Shown here: piece by piece, positions 1 through 7,335 of the stretch
Numbering within the stretch: the stretch's first letter is position 1
Layout: each line of letters starts with the position of its first letter
Origin: JAWWPG01 sp037719575
GTDB taxonomy: Bacteria > Actinomycetota > Actinomycetes > Propionibacteriales > Nocardioidaceae
DNA length: 33,843 nt
Reading direction: 5' to 3'
NCBI GenBank assembly: GCA_037719575.1
Contig: JBBJMF010000022.1
Location: forward strand, 1-33,843
Made by a program: the position numbers and the translations under genes
The notes under the pieces: generated by a model
Told to the model about the DNA's origin: nothing
Databases searched by the model: none
What the model saw: only the letters and a program-made list of their open reading frames with translations

Positions 1-1
1 C

Positions 2-355
2 GAGTACCTCATCTACTTCAACCAACAGTGGGTGGGCGACCACACCGAGGAGTGGTTCCGCGGGCGCGGACCGCTCGCAATGGCGGTTGTGGCCGAGATG
101 AAGGCTGCCGGCGTGTACGTCTTCGCCGGGGGGCTGGAGGAGGAGGACGGCCCGGTCTACAGCGCCGACACCACCAGTGGCACCTTGGTGATCACCGACG
201 GACCATACGTCGAGACCAAGGAGTTTCTGGGCGGGTTCGCCGTGGTGGACGTGGCCGATGACGAGGCCGCCAAGATGTGGGCGGGCAAGGTCGCGGAGGC
301 ATGCGGCTGGCCCCATGAGGTTCGCCGCTTCAAGCCGCAGCCTCAGGCCGAGTGA
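2..355 (+). CDS. YCII/DGPF-domain protein, 5' partial
   Basis: The reading frame is open from the left edge, so the first residue or residues lie outside the window; the visible 117 residues begin EYLIYFNQQW, which fits the extreme N-terminus of a YCII-family protein. The family signature is seen as TDGPYVETKEFLGGF (about residues 65-79), the DGPF-type motif of small dimeric alpha-beta ferredoxin-like proteins. The total length of about 120 residues is typical. Members have a conserved His/Asp pocket but mostly unknown substrates, and in actinobacteria they often sit beside ECF sigma-factor genes. No sigma-factor gene follows here, although one could lie upstream. An ATG at 32 exists but would delete the first beta strand, so it is not the start. 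The family call is firm; the function is unknown. Confidence 0.85.
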   Translation, partial: EYLIYFNQQWVGDHTEEWFRGRGPLAMAVVAEMKAAGVYVFAGGLEEEDGPVYSADTTSGTLVITDGPYVETKEFLGGFAVVDVADDEAAKMWAGKVAEACGWPHEVRRFKPQPQAE

Positions 356-796
356 CTCCATCGTCGAGCTCGGTTCAGTCCAGCGAACGGCTGAGGCGCG
401 GGTGCCTTCACCCATACGGTTGGCCAGTGGACTCCTACCCGGCGATTGCCTTCGGCATCGACCTGCACCTCACTTCCACGGCCGAAGGTGGGCGGTCTGG
501 GCCGCTGCTGAACGTGAGCGATCGAATGTGGACGTACCGACCCAATTGGGGCTTGCCCAGCATGGCCCCCTTCGGAGCAGGTACTGCAAGGCTGGAGCGG
601 ACCAGCGTCCTCGAGTCGCCGTGCGCCAGGCACCTGAGGTTCCGTCTCGTCGCATGAGCTACGCAACGCTGCCTTGAGCTGAACCGGACGCGCAGCCACT
701 GCCTTCGCCCCCCGCGTGCATCGGTCGCCTCGTCGCCGACCGATGAGTCCTGGCCCGCTCACTGGTCGATACCAATGACGATGGAGGTGGTGCCCG
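356..796. other. Intergenic region, no gene recognised
   Basis: This 441-base stretch lies between the YCII gene and the MFS exporter. Short open frames are present on both strands, but their translations are arginine/serine-rich, without hydrophobic periodicity, motifs or convincing ribosome binding sites. The only clear signal is GGAGG at 783-787, which serves the exporter start at 797. A promoter for the exporter presumably lies here, but I cannot place it. Confidence 0.5.
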
Positions 797-2407
797 ATGA
801 CCAGCCAGGTCGAGACGATGGACCCGCCGCCGCGGGCCGGCGCCCGCGAGTGGGTGGGGTTGGGTGTGCTGGCCCTCGCATGCCTGCTGTACGTGATGGA
901 TCTGACGGTGCTGCATCTCGCGGTGCCGGCGATGAGTGCGGACCTCCAGCCGAGCAGCGCACAGCTGCTGTGGATCATCGACATCTATGGGTTCATGGTG
1001 GCCGGCGCGCTGGTGACCATGGGGACTCTCGGCGACCGGATCGGGCGCCGTCGGCTGTTGATGATCGGGTCGGCGGCGTTCGGTGTGGTGTCGGTCGCTG
1101 CTGCGTTCTCGACGAGCGCGGAGATGCTGATCGTGTGCCGGGCACTCCTTGGCATCGCCGGGGCAACACTGGCGCCGTCGACCTTGTCGCTGATCTTTCA
1201 CATGTTCCGGGACCCGCACCAGCGGTCGGTGGCCATCGGCGTGTGGATCGGCGCGTTCTCGGCCGGCAGCGCTGTCGGCCCGTTGCTCGGCGGTCTGATG
1301 CTGGAGTTCTTCTGGTGGGGCTCGGTGTTCCTGCTCGCCCTGCCGGTGATGGCCGCTCTTCTCGTGCTTGGCCCACGGGTCCTGCCGGAGTACCGCGACC
1401 CCGACGCCGGCCGTCTCGACCTTGTCAGTGCGGCGATGTCCGTGGCAGCGGTTCTCACATGCATCTACGGTCTCAAGGAGATCGCCCAGGCAGGCGTCTC
1501 CGCGACGCCGGTCACGGCGATCGTCACCGGCTTCGTGGTGGCGCTGCTCTGGGTACGCCGCCAGCAGCGGCTGGACGACCCGATGATCGACGTGAGGCTG
1601 TTCCGTATCCGCGCCTTCAACACCGCGCTGGCCGTTAACTTCCTGGCGATCTTCATGGCCTTCGGCTACTTCCTGTTCGTCGCTCAGTACTTCCAGCTCG
1701 TGGCGGGCACGTCGCCGCTGGAGGCCGGGTTGTGGTCGCTGCCCTCGGCCATCGCCATGGTCATCGGGTCCCAGCTCGGCCCCCGTCTGGTGACTCGGTT
1801 CGGCGCGGCCTACCTGATCAGCGGGGGACTGGTCGTCTCGGCAGCCGGCCTGCTGCTGCTCAGCCGGGTCGGCACCACGGATGGGCTCCACATGCTCGTC
1901 GTCGCGTCGGTGGTGATCGCCGCTGGGATGGGTCCGGTCTTCGGTCTGACCACCGAGCTCATCGTCGGTTCCGCGCCCCCCGAACGAGCCGGGGCAGCCT
2001 CGGGAATCTCCGAGACCGGCGCCGAGCTCGGTGGTGCGCTGGGCATCGCGGTCCTCGGGAGCGTCGGTCTCGCGCTCTATCGCAACCAGGTCGCCGAGAA
2101 CCTGCCGGCCGGCCTTTCCGAGCCGGTCGCCGCTGCGGCCACCGACACCCTCGGCGCCGCGGTCGGTGCCGCTGAACGGTTGGACGGGGCCTCGGCTGAG
2201 GCACTCCTCGACGTCACCCGAGCCGCCTTTGTCTCCGGGATGCAGACCAGCGCTCTGATCGCCGCGGTCGTCGCCGGAGTGGTCGCCGTCGTCGCCCTGG
2301 TCGGGCTCCGCCAGCGGCCAACCCTCACCCAGGACGAGGCGACCGATGGACCGGCGAGATCGGACGACGCGGCGAACCGGGAGGAGGCCGACCTGCCCGT
2401 GCACTGA
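797..2407 (+). CDS. MFS multidrug exporter, DHA2 (14-TM) family
   Basis: A 536-residue membrane protein predicted to export small molecules or drugs by proton antiport across the cytoplasmic membrane. The first helix ends in the MDLTVLHLAVPAM motif (about residues 35-47), typical of the EmrB/QacA group. The loop 2-3 motif GDRIGRRRLLM (about 75-85) and a motif-C-like AFSAGSAVGPLLGG (about 153-166) follow. The hydrophobic segments and the length fit 14 helices rather than 12, with a charged C-terminal tail. The start is set by GGAGG nine bases before the ATG; longer alternatives would put charged sequence before helix 1. No dedicated regulator gene adjoins it. The substrate cannot be read from sequence. 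Confidence 0.88.
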   Translation: MTSQVETMDPPPRAGAREWVGLGVLALACLLYVMDLTVLHLAVPAMSADLQPSSAQLLWIIDIYGFMVAGALVTMGTLGDRIGRRRLLMIGSAAFGVVSVAAAFSTSAEMLIVCRALLGIAGATLAPSTLSLIFHMFRDPHQRSVAIGVWIGAFSAGSAVGPLLGGLMLEFFWWGSVFLLALPVMAALLVLGPRVLPEYRDPDAGRLDLVSAAMSVAAVLTCIYGLKEIAQAGVSATPVTAIVTGFVVALLWVRRQQRLDDPMIDVRLFRIRAFNTALAVNFLAIFMAFGYFLFVAQYFQLVAGTSPLEAGLWSLPSAIAMVIGSQLGPRLVTRFGAAYLISGGLVVSAAGLLLLSRVGTTDGLHMLVVASVVIAAGMGPVFGLTTELIVGSAPPERAGAASGISETGAELGGALGIAVLGSVGLALYRNQVAENLPAGLSEPVAAAATDTLGAAVGAAERLDGASAEALLDVTRAAFVSGMQTSALIAAVVAGVVAVVALVGLRQRPTLTQDEATDGPARSDDAANREEADLPVH

Positions 2408-2441
2408 CCACGGGTCGGTCTTGGACATCGACGGGCTGCGA

Positions 2442-2645
2442 GGCCGCGACGCGGAGGGGTGCACTCCCTCCGCCCACGTCGGCGGTCATGAGCGGGAGCC
2501 CCACCGTCCGGCGGAGCACGTAGGCGATCACGGCGAGCAGGCGGCTGACGGCGAGTGTCGCCCACACCACCGGCGAGTCCCAGACCAGGAGCGCGGCCGT
2601 GAGCAAGACGCAGACAATCGTGGGCGTGATGAACTGGCCACCCCC
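2442..2645 (-). pseudogene. Remnant of a membrane-protein gene (C-terminal piece)
   Basis: In one minus-strand frame about 68 residues look like real protein in otherwise low-quality sequence. Two hydrophobic segments (beginning ITPTIVCVLLTAALLVW and WATLAVSRLLAVIAYVL) are followed by RRTVGLPLMTADVG, an arrangement I associate with the C-terminal part of small actinobacterial membrane proteins. Upstream, the same frame becomes Pro/Arg/Ser-rich, with no start codon and ribosome binding site near the conserved part, and no other frame resumes convincingly. I infer a decayed gene. It lies beyond the terminator of the leftward gene at 2911-3213, so it is probably not transcribed from that promoter. 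The identity of the parent family is uncertain. Confidence 0.4.
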
Positions 2646-2858
2646 TGCGATTCGTCTGCGGATGTGCCGGTGTTCTCGGCGAGGGTTTCGCTGACGAGTG
2701 CCTGGGGGGCAGCGGACCGTCGTCCTCGCCCAGACGACGAGGCTGGCGGCGTAGCAGAGCGCGGCCGGAGGAGGTTCGGCCGGGACGCTCGACGACCGTG
2801 GAGGTGAGCACCTGAGTGCTGGTTGGTCTTGGCTTTCCGGGTGGAGGCTGCTTTCGGG

Positions 2859-2898
2859 GTCGGTGGTGCCGCACCGCGGGGGGTCCGGCACCACCGAC
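2859..2898 (-). terminator. Strong hairpin after the 100-residue gene
   Basis: Perfect 13-bp inverted repeat, GTCGGTGGTGCCG at 2859-2871 and its complement at 2886-2898, around a 14-base GC-rich loop. It begins 12 bases beyond the stop codon of the leftward gene 2911-3213, as expected for an intrinsic terminator. No clear U-tract follows, which is common in high-GC actinobacteria. Confidence 0.65.
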
Positions 2899-2910
2899 GT
2901 TTCGGTGTTC

Positions 2911-3213
2911 CTACTTCTCTGCGACCAAGAAGAACAGGAACAGGTTCGTCGGCAGGTCGTCGGTGACTCCCGGGTTCCCTGCGACTCGCATGCCCTGGAT
3001 CGTCGCGTAGCTCTTGCCCTTGACGATCCGGTGCCATGCCTGCTGCGTGGTCACGCCGATGACGTCGACGTCCCACCACTCGAGCGCACCGCCGGCCTTC
3101 GTCGTCACCACGTGGCTGTGCGAAGGCAGGAGAGCGTTACCGGTTCCGGACCCGGCCATCCCGATTCCTACCGAGCGCGCGCAGAGCTCCAGCGGTCGAG
3201 ATGGTGTCCTCAT
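2911..3213 (-). CDS. Conserved-looking small hypothetical protein, 100 residues
   Basis: I do not recognise the family. The frame is very probably coding: the ATG at 3213 is preceded by AAGGAGG with four bases between, and a strong hairpin follows the stop codon. The protein is soluble-looking, without an obvious signal peptide. The N-terminal 30 residues are Gly/Ser-rich (MAGSGTGNALLPSHSHVV), and the middle holds two adjacent tryptophans (GGALEWWDVDVIGV). The C-terminus ends in an unusually hydrophobic strand, NLFLFFLVAEK, suggesting a compact beta-rich fold with a buried last strand. Longer starts upstream are less likely because they would swallow the ribosome binding site. It is divergent from the ABC exporter genes at 3403. 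Function unknown. Confidence 0.7.
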   Translation of the reverse strand: MRTPSRPLELCARSVGIGMAGSGTGNALLPSHSHVVTTKAGGALEWWDVDVIGVTTQQAWHRIVKGKSYATIQGMRVAGNPGVTDDLPTNLFLFFLVAEK

Positions 3214-3402
3214 AGCGCCTCCTTGGGAATGCCGTGAGACCCGGGCTGGCGTGGCTCGGCGAGCCACAGCATGGGCAAGGACCTTCGTAAGGCTTCGTCA
3301 CACCTGGCTCGAGTGGATTGGTAGGCAGCTCCACCAGATGGTGGAGATCGAGGCCGCAGCCCGGTGGTCGCGGGCCGCCGTCTCTGGTCCGAGGCTGGAG
3401 AC
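3214..3402. other. Divergent intergenic region
   Basis: This 189-base region separates the leftward 100-residue gene from the rightward ABC exporter/two-component operon, so promoters for both should be here. Apart from the two ribosome binding sites (AAGGAGG for the left gene and GAGG at 3391-3394 for the right) I see no clear -35/-10 pair or operator palindrome. Confidence 0.4.
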
Positions 3403-4263
3403 ATGGGACCTCCCACCGAGCGGTCTGCGGTCACAATCAGCGGTCTGGTCAAGGTGTACGGCGACCGGCGGGCCGTCGACGGGCTCGACCTGGAGGTCCG
3501 CCGAGGCGAGATCTTCGCGCTGCTGGGCCCGAACGGGGCCGGCAAGACCACCACGATCGAAATCCTGGAGGGCTACCGGCGACGCGACGACGGCATCGTC
3601 TCGGTGCTCGGGACCGACCCGGCCGTCGGCGGCCGCGCCTGGCGCTCGCGCATCGGCATCGTGCTGCAGGGCACGAACGACGCGGCCGAGCTCACCGTCA
3701 GCGAGCTGGTGCGGCACTTCGCGTGCTTCTACCCGGCGCCGCGCGCGCCCGACGAGGTCATCGCCGCCGTCGGCCTTCGCGAGCACCGCACCTCGCGGGT
3801 GCGGACGCTGTCCGGAGGCCAGCGACGCAGGCTCGACGTGGCGCTCGGCATCGTCGGCGACCCCGAGCTGCTCTTCCTCGACGAGCCGACCACCGGTTTC
3901 GACCCGCAGGCCCGGCGCTCCTTCTGGGAGTTGGTGAGGTCCCTGCGCGAGTCCGGTACGACGATCCTGCTGACGACGCACTACCTCGACGAGGCCGAGC
4001 ACCTCGCCGACCGGGTCGGGGTGATCAACCACGGGTGTCTGGTGGCCGTCGACACGGTTGACCGGCTCGGCGCCGAGCAGCGCCGTACCGCGACCGTGTC
4101 CTGGCGCGACGAGCACGGACCGCAGCGCCAGGCCACCCTCGACCCGGCGGCGGTTGTCGTTGCGCTGTCCGAGCGGTTCCGGGGCCAGGTCCCCGACCTG
4201 GAGGTGCGACGCCCCGACCTCGAGGACGTCTACCTCTCGATGATCGAGGAGCGGGCCCGATGA
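3403..4263 (+). CDS. ABC-2 type exporter, ATP-binding subunit
   Basis: A 286-residue ATPase of the drug/antibiotic-export (DrrA-like) class that energises the permease encoded next. It shows Walker A GPNGAGKTT (residues 42-50), the Q-loop region, the signature LSGGQRRRL, Walker B LLFLDEPTTGFDP and the H-loop TTHYLDEAE in the expected order. A C-terminal extension of about 80 residues ending LEDVYLSM is usual in this class. The ATG at 3403 is chosen over a GTG at 3364 because GAGG lies eight bases upstream and the domain begins directly after it. Its last codons overlap the permease start (ATGA), indicating translational coupling. With the kinase and regulator downstream it resembles stress-inducible detoxification modules. 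The substrate is unknown. Confidence 0.92.
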   Translation: MGPPTERSAVTISGLVKVYGDRRAVDGLDLEVRRGEIFALLGPNGAGKTTTIEILEGYRRRDDGIVSVLGTDPAVGGRAWRSRIGIVLQGTNDAAELTVSELVRHFACFYPAPRAPDEVIAAVGLREHRTSRVRTLSGGQRRRLDVALGIVGDPELLFLDEPTTGFDPQARRSFWELVRSLRESGTTILLTTHYLDEAEHLADRVGVINHGCLVAVDTVDRLGAEQRRTATVSWRDEHGPQRQATLDPAAVVVALSERFRGQVPDLEVRRPDLEDVYLSMIEERAR

Positions 4264-5114
4264 CGACGACGCCGAGGGTCACGCCCGCAGCCCGGTCGCG
4301 GCAGGCGGGCCTGGTCGGCCATAGCGTCGCGCGGCTCGAGGTCGAGCTGAAGCAGTTCTTCCGGGAGCGGGAGGCTGTGATCTTCATCTTCGCGTTCCCC
4401 ATCGTGATGCTGGTGATCTTCGCCTCCGCGTTCGCCTCCCAGCCGCAGTTCGTCACGGGCGGCGGGGTGTCGATCGGCGCGGCGCAGTACTACCTGACCG
4501 GCATGGTCTCGACGGGCATCATGTTGTCGAGCTTCCAGAACCTGGCGATCTTCATCGCCGTGGAGCGCGACGACGGCACCCTCAAGCGACTCAGGGGGAC
4601 ACCGATGCCGCCGATCGCGTTCTTCGTCGGCAAGATCGCGCTGGTGGCGGTCGTGACCGTGATCCAGCTCGTGCTCCTGCTCGGTGTCGCGCGCCTTGCC
4701 TACGACGTCGACCTCCCGCGCACGGGAGAGCTCTGGGTGCGCTTCGGCTGGCTTGTGCTGCTCGGCTCGGCTGCGGGGACCGTGCTCGGCATCGCGTTCT
4801 CGTCGATTCCGCGGTCCGGCCGCTCCGCCAGCGCCGTCGTTACGCCGATCGTGCTCGTGCTGCAGTTCATCTCCGGCGTCTACTTCGCGTACGGCGACCT
4901 GCCGCAGTGGATGCACGCCGTGTCCTCCGTCTTCCCCCTGAAGTGGATGGCACAGGGTATGCGCTCCGTGTTCCTGCCCCCGGAGCTGGCGGCGGCCGAG
5001 CCAGGCGGCTCGTGGCACATCGCAACCGGCGCGGTCGTGATGGCCTGGTGGCTGGTCGGCGGCCTGCTGGTCGCCGTACGCTCGTTCCGCTGGATGCGCC
5101 GCGACGACGGCTGA
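4260..5114 (+). CDS. ABC-2 type exporter, permease subunit
   Basis: A 284-residue integral membrane protein forming the channel of the exporter with the ATPase just upstream, whose stop codon it overlaps by four bases. After an amphipathic N-terminus (ARLEVELKQFFREREAVIF) come six hydrophobic segments. The loop ERDDGTLKRLRGTPMPP (about 102-118) is a hallmark of ABC-2 permeases and contacts the ATPase. The length is normal. The cargo cannot be deduced from sequence; this group includes exporters of antibiotics and lipids. The kinase gene begins 20 bases downstream, so all four genes are probably one transcript. Confidence 0.9.
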   Translation: MTTTPRVTPAARSRQAGLVGHSVARLEVELKQFFREREAVIFIFAFPIVMLVIFASAFASQPQFVTGGGVSIGAAQYYLTGMVSTGIMLSSFQNLAIFIAVERDDGTLKRLRGTPMPPIAFFVGKIALVAVVTVIQLVLLLGVARLAYDVDLPRTGELWVRFGWLVLLGSAAGTVLGIAFSSIPRSGRSASAVVTPIVLVLQFISGVYFAYGDLPQWMHAVSSVFPLKWMAQGMRSVFLPPELAAAEPGGSWHIATGAVVMAWWLVGGLLVAVRSFRWMRRDDG

Positions 5115-5134
5115 CGCAGCGAGGGAGACGAGTG

Positions 5135-6358
5135 ATGAGCGACCGCTACGCAGACGACGAGGAGACCGACGCCGGCTCGGTGTGGATCCGCTCGCTGCCC
5201 GCCTGGCACGCCAGCTTTGCGCTGCTTCTCATGTTGTGCGCCGCTCTGATGTTCCTCGTCGCGCCGGTCGGCAGGGCAGCCGCCTGTGCGGCGGTGATGG
5301 CGGCCCTCGGGCTCGCCTACGCCGTCTTCGGGGTCGCGGCGGCGCGCGAGCGGGACCAGTTCAACCGGTGGGCCTACCTCGGGCTGGCAGCCGTGGCCTG
5401 TCTGTCCGCCACCTGGCTTGTGCCGAGCGCGGGGGTCCTGCTATTCGTGCTGTATCCCCAGAGCTGGCTGCTCGCGGAGCGCGAGCGCGACGGTGTCCTC
5501 GCCACGCTGATGCTCACCGCGGCGGCGGCCGCCGGGCCGGCACTCGGCGGCGCTATGTCGCCGGCCGACTGGCGGTCGGCGGCCCCGTCCATTCTCGTCG
5601 GCGGCGCGTTCAGCCTGACCCTCGGGATCTTCATCCTGCGGCTCATCGACCAGAGCCGCGACCGGGCCGTGCTGCTCGAGCGGCTGACGTCGACCCAACA
5701 GGAGCTGGCAGCGGCACACCACGCAGCCGGCGTCGTCGCAGAGCGGGAGCGCCTCGCGGCCGAGATCCACGACACGCTCGCGCAGGGTTTCACCAGCATC
5801 GCGATGCAGGCCGAGGCGGCGATCGCCCAGCAGGCGGACCGCGACCACAGAGACCGGCTCCGGCTGATCGCCCGCACGGCGAGGGACAACCTCGCGGAGG
5901 CGCGGTCCCTGGTGGCTGCGTTCAGCCCGGCTCCGCTGCAGGATTCGGGTCTCGTCGATGCCGTACGACGCGTCGCGGGCCGCTTCCAGGAGGAGACCGG
6001 TGTCGCGGTCGAGGTGGCGGTGACAGGGGATGACCAGGGCCTGCCTCGAGACGTTGAGGTCGTCGTACTTCGGGCTGTGCAGGAGGCGTTGGCCAACGTC
6101 CGCAAGCACTCGGGCGCACATCACGTCGGCATCGCACTGCGGATGCGTGCCGACACGCTGAGTATCGAGGTTCGCGACGACGGCACCGGGTTCAACAGTC
6201 CACGAGCGACGGGTTTCGGTATCACGACGATGACGACCCGGGTGCGTGACGTCGGGGGCACCGTCGAGCTGACGAGTAAGCCGGGACGCGGCACGACTCT
6301 GCGGGTCGCGATCCCCTCGGATCGACAGCGCCCCGAGGCCGTGCTCGATGAGCGCTGA
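5135..6358 (+). CDS. NarL-type sensor histidine kinase
   Basis: A 407-residue membrane sensor kinase. Hydrophobic helices occupy about residues 25-170 with very short external loops, suggesting an intramembrane-sensing type. They are followed by a coiled region and a HisKA_3 dimerisation domain with the phosphorylated His at about 212 in ERERLAAEIHDTLAQGF. The C-terminal HATPase domain shows the N-box around VQEALANVRKHSGA and G-boxes DDGTGFN and GFGITTM. The ATG at 5135 is used; an adjacent GTG at 5132 is possible, and GAGGGAG lies upstream. It follows the ABC exporter genes by 20 bases and overlaps the response-regulator gene by 11 bases. The pair probably controls the exporter operon (inference), as in LiaSR-like modules. 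Confidence 0.92.
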   Translation: MSDRYADDEETDAGSVWIRSLPAWHASFALLLMLCAALMFLVAPVGRAAACAAVMAALGLAYAVFGVAAARERDQFNRWAYLGLAAVACLSATWLVPSAGVLLFVLYPQSWLLAERERDGVLATLMLTAAAAAGPALGGAMSPADWRSAAPSILVGGAFSLTLGIFILRLIDQSRDRAVLLERLTSTQQELAAAHHAAGVVAERERLAAEIHDTLAQGFTSIAMQAEAAIAQQADRDHRDRLRLIARTARDNLAEARSLVAAFSPAPLQDSGLVDAVRRVAGRFQEETGVAVEVAVTGDDQGLPRDVEVVVLRAVQEALANVRKHSGAHHVGIALRMRADTLSIEVRDDGTGFNSPRATGFGITTMTTRVRDVGGTVELTSKPGRGTTLRVAIPSDRQRPEAVLDER

Positions 6359-7013
6359 GGCCAGCAACGGGGACGCGGGCGCGCTACGGGTTCTCGTCGT
6401 CGACGACCACCCGGTCGTCCGCTCCGGCTTGGTCGCACTTATCGACGCGCAGCCGGACCTGCTGGTGGTGGCCGAGGCCGGCAGTGGCGCGGAGGCCGTG
6501 GTCCAGGCGCGGACCCACCTGCCGGACGTGGTCCTGATGGACCTGCGGATGCCCGGCGGCGACGGGGTGAGGGCGACCTCCGAGATCGCCCGGACCCAAC
6601 CCGGGACGCGGGTGCTGGTGCTGACCACCTACGACACGGACTCCGACATCCTGCGCGCCGTGGAGGCCGGGGCGACCGGGTACCTGCTCAAGGACGTGAC
6701 AGCCGAGAGACTTGTCGACGCGGTGCGGGCCGCTGCCCGCGGGGAGACCGTGCTCGCGGCGCCAGTCGCCGCCAGGCTGCTGAAGCGGCTGCGGATGCCC
6801 GACCCTTCCCAGCTCACGCCTCGCGAGCTCGACGTGCTCAAGGGCGCAGCACGTGGGCTGTCCAACACGGACATCGGGCGTGACCTGCACATCGGCGGGG
6901 CCACCGTGAAGAGCCACCTGCTGCGGGTGTTCGCCAAGCTCGGCGTCGAGTCCCGGACGGCAGCCGTGACGGTGGCGATGGAGCGCGGCATCCTGCCACC
7001 GCCCGGCGGGTAG
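6348..7013 (+). CDS. NarL/LuxR-family response regulator
   Basis: A 221-residue DNA-binding response regulator, partner of the kinase whose gene it overlaps. The receiver domain (about 13-130) has the acidic pair D19-D20, the phosphoacceptor D65 in VVLMDLRMPGGDG and the conserved Lys in YLLKDV. The LuxR-type helix-turn-helix (about 155-215) shows LTPRELDVLKGAARGLSN and ATVKSHLLRVFAKLGVESR. Length and order are standard. It ends five bases before a hairpin that probably terminates the four-gene operon starting at 3403. Confidence 0.93.
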   Translation: MSAEASNGDAGALRVLVVDDHPVVRSGLVALIDAQPDLLVVAEAGSGAEAVVQARTHLPDVVLMDLRMPGGDGVRATSEIARTQPGTRVLVLTTYDTDSDILRAVEAGATGYLLKDVTAERLVDAVRAAARGETVLAAPVAARLLKRLRMPDPSQLTPRELDVLKGAARGLSNTDIGRDLHIGGATVKSHLLRVFAKLGVESRTAAVTVAMERGILPPPGG

Positions 7014-7017
7014 CGCA

Positions 7018-7033
7018 CGCCTCTTTCGAGGCG
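7018..7033 (+). terminator. Hairpin after the response-regulator gene
   Basis: Inverted repeat CGCCTC-TTTC-GAGGCG, a six-bp GC-rich stem with a stable four-base loop, starting five bases after the stop codon at 7013. It is a likely terminator of the ABC/two-component operon; no U-tract follows. Confidence 0.5.
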
Positions 7034-7067
7034 GATGCTCACGGTACCGCAGTGGTGCCGCGTCTGG

Positions 7068-7166
7068 ATGGCGATGTATCTGCGGCTGACCGAGGGCGAG
7101 TCGACCGCTCTGAGACGCAAGGCGGACGAACAGGGTAGGTCGATGCAGGAAGTCGTGCGACGCGAG
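7068..7166 (+). pseudogene. Truncated ribbon-helix-helix (FitA/CopG-like) antitoxin remnant
   Basis: Thirty-three residues starting at ATG 7068 read MAMYLRLTEGESTALRRKAD followed by EQGRSMQEVVRRE. This is the DNA-binding half of an actinobacterial ribbon-helix-helix antitoxin (the usual pattern is LRLT-x-E-x2-ALRR and EGRSMQEV). After this point the homology stops: the frame runs on into unrelated Ser/Thr/Pro-rich sequence and into the serpin gene, and neither of the other two frames gives a recognisable toxin-neutralising tail. No PIN or Doc toxin gene follows. I infer a decayed toxin-antitoxin locus. No convincing ribosome binding site precedes the ATG. Confidence 0.5.
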
Positions 7167-7335
7167 AGTTCTGCCTGCTCAACCATCGGGAACCTGCACT
7201 ACGCCGTCGACGACGCCGAAGCTTCGGGGGTCAGGGCGGCGGCAAGCGCCATCGACGTGCCGAGCTCGCCGACTCCGTCACAGACCACCTCAGCCTGTCC
7301 GAATGACTGTCTCGTGCGACCCCACAGGACGAGGA

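Noticed and set aside
352..657. 101-residue plus-strand frame after the YCII gene
   Set aside because: It begins inside the YCII stop region, lacks a good ribosome binding site, and its translation has no recognisable motif or periodicity.
659..2464. 601-residue open frame on the minus strand
   Set aside because: It is antisense to the MFS exporter, rich in Arg/Asp/Gly/His and without motifs or hydrophobic segments. Such long shadows are normal in high-GC codon-biased genes.
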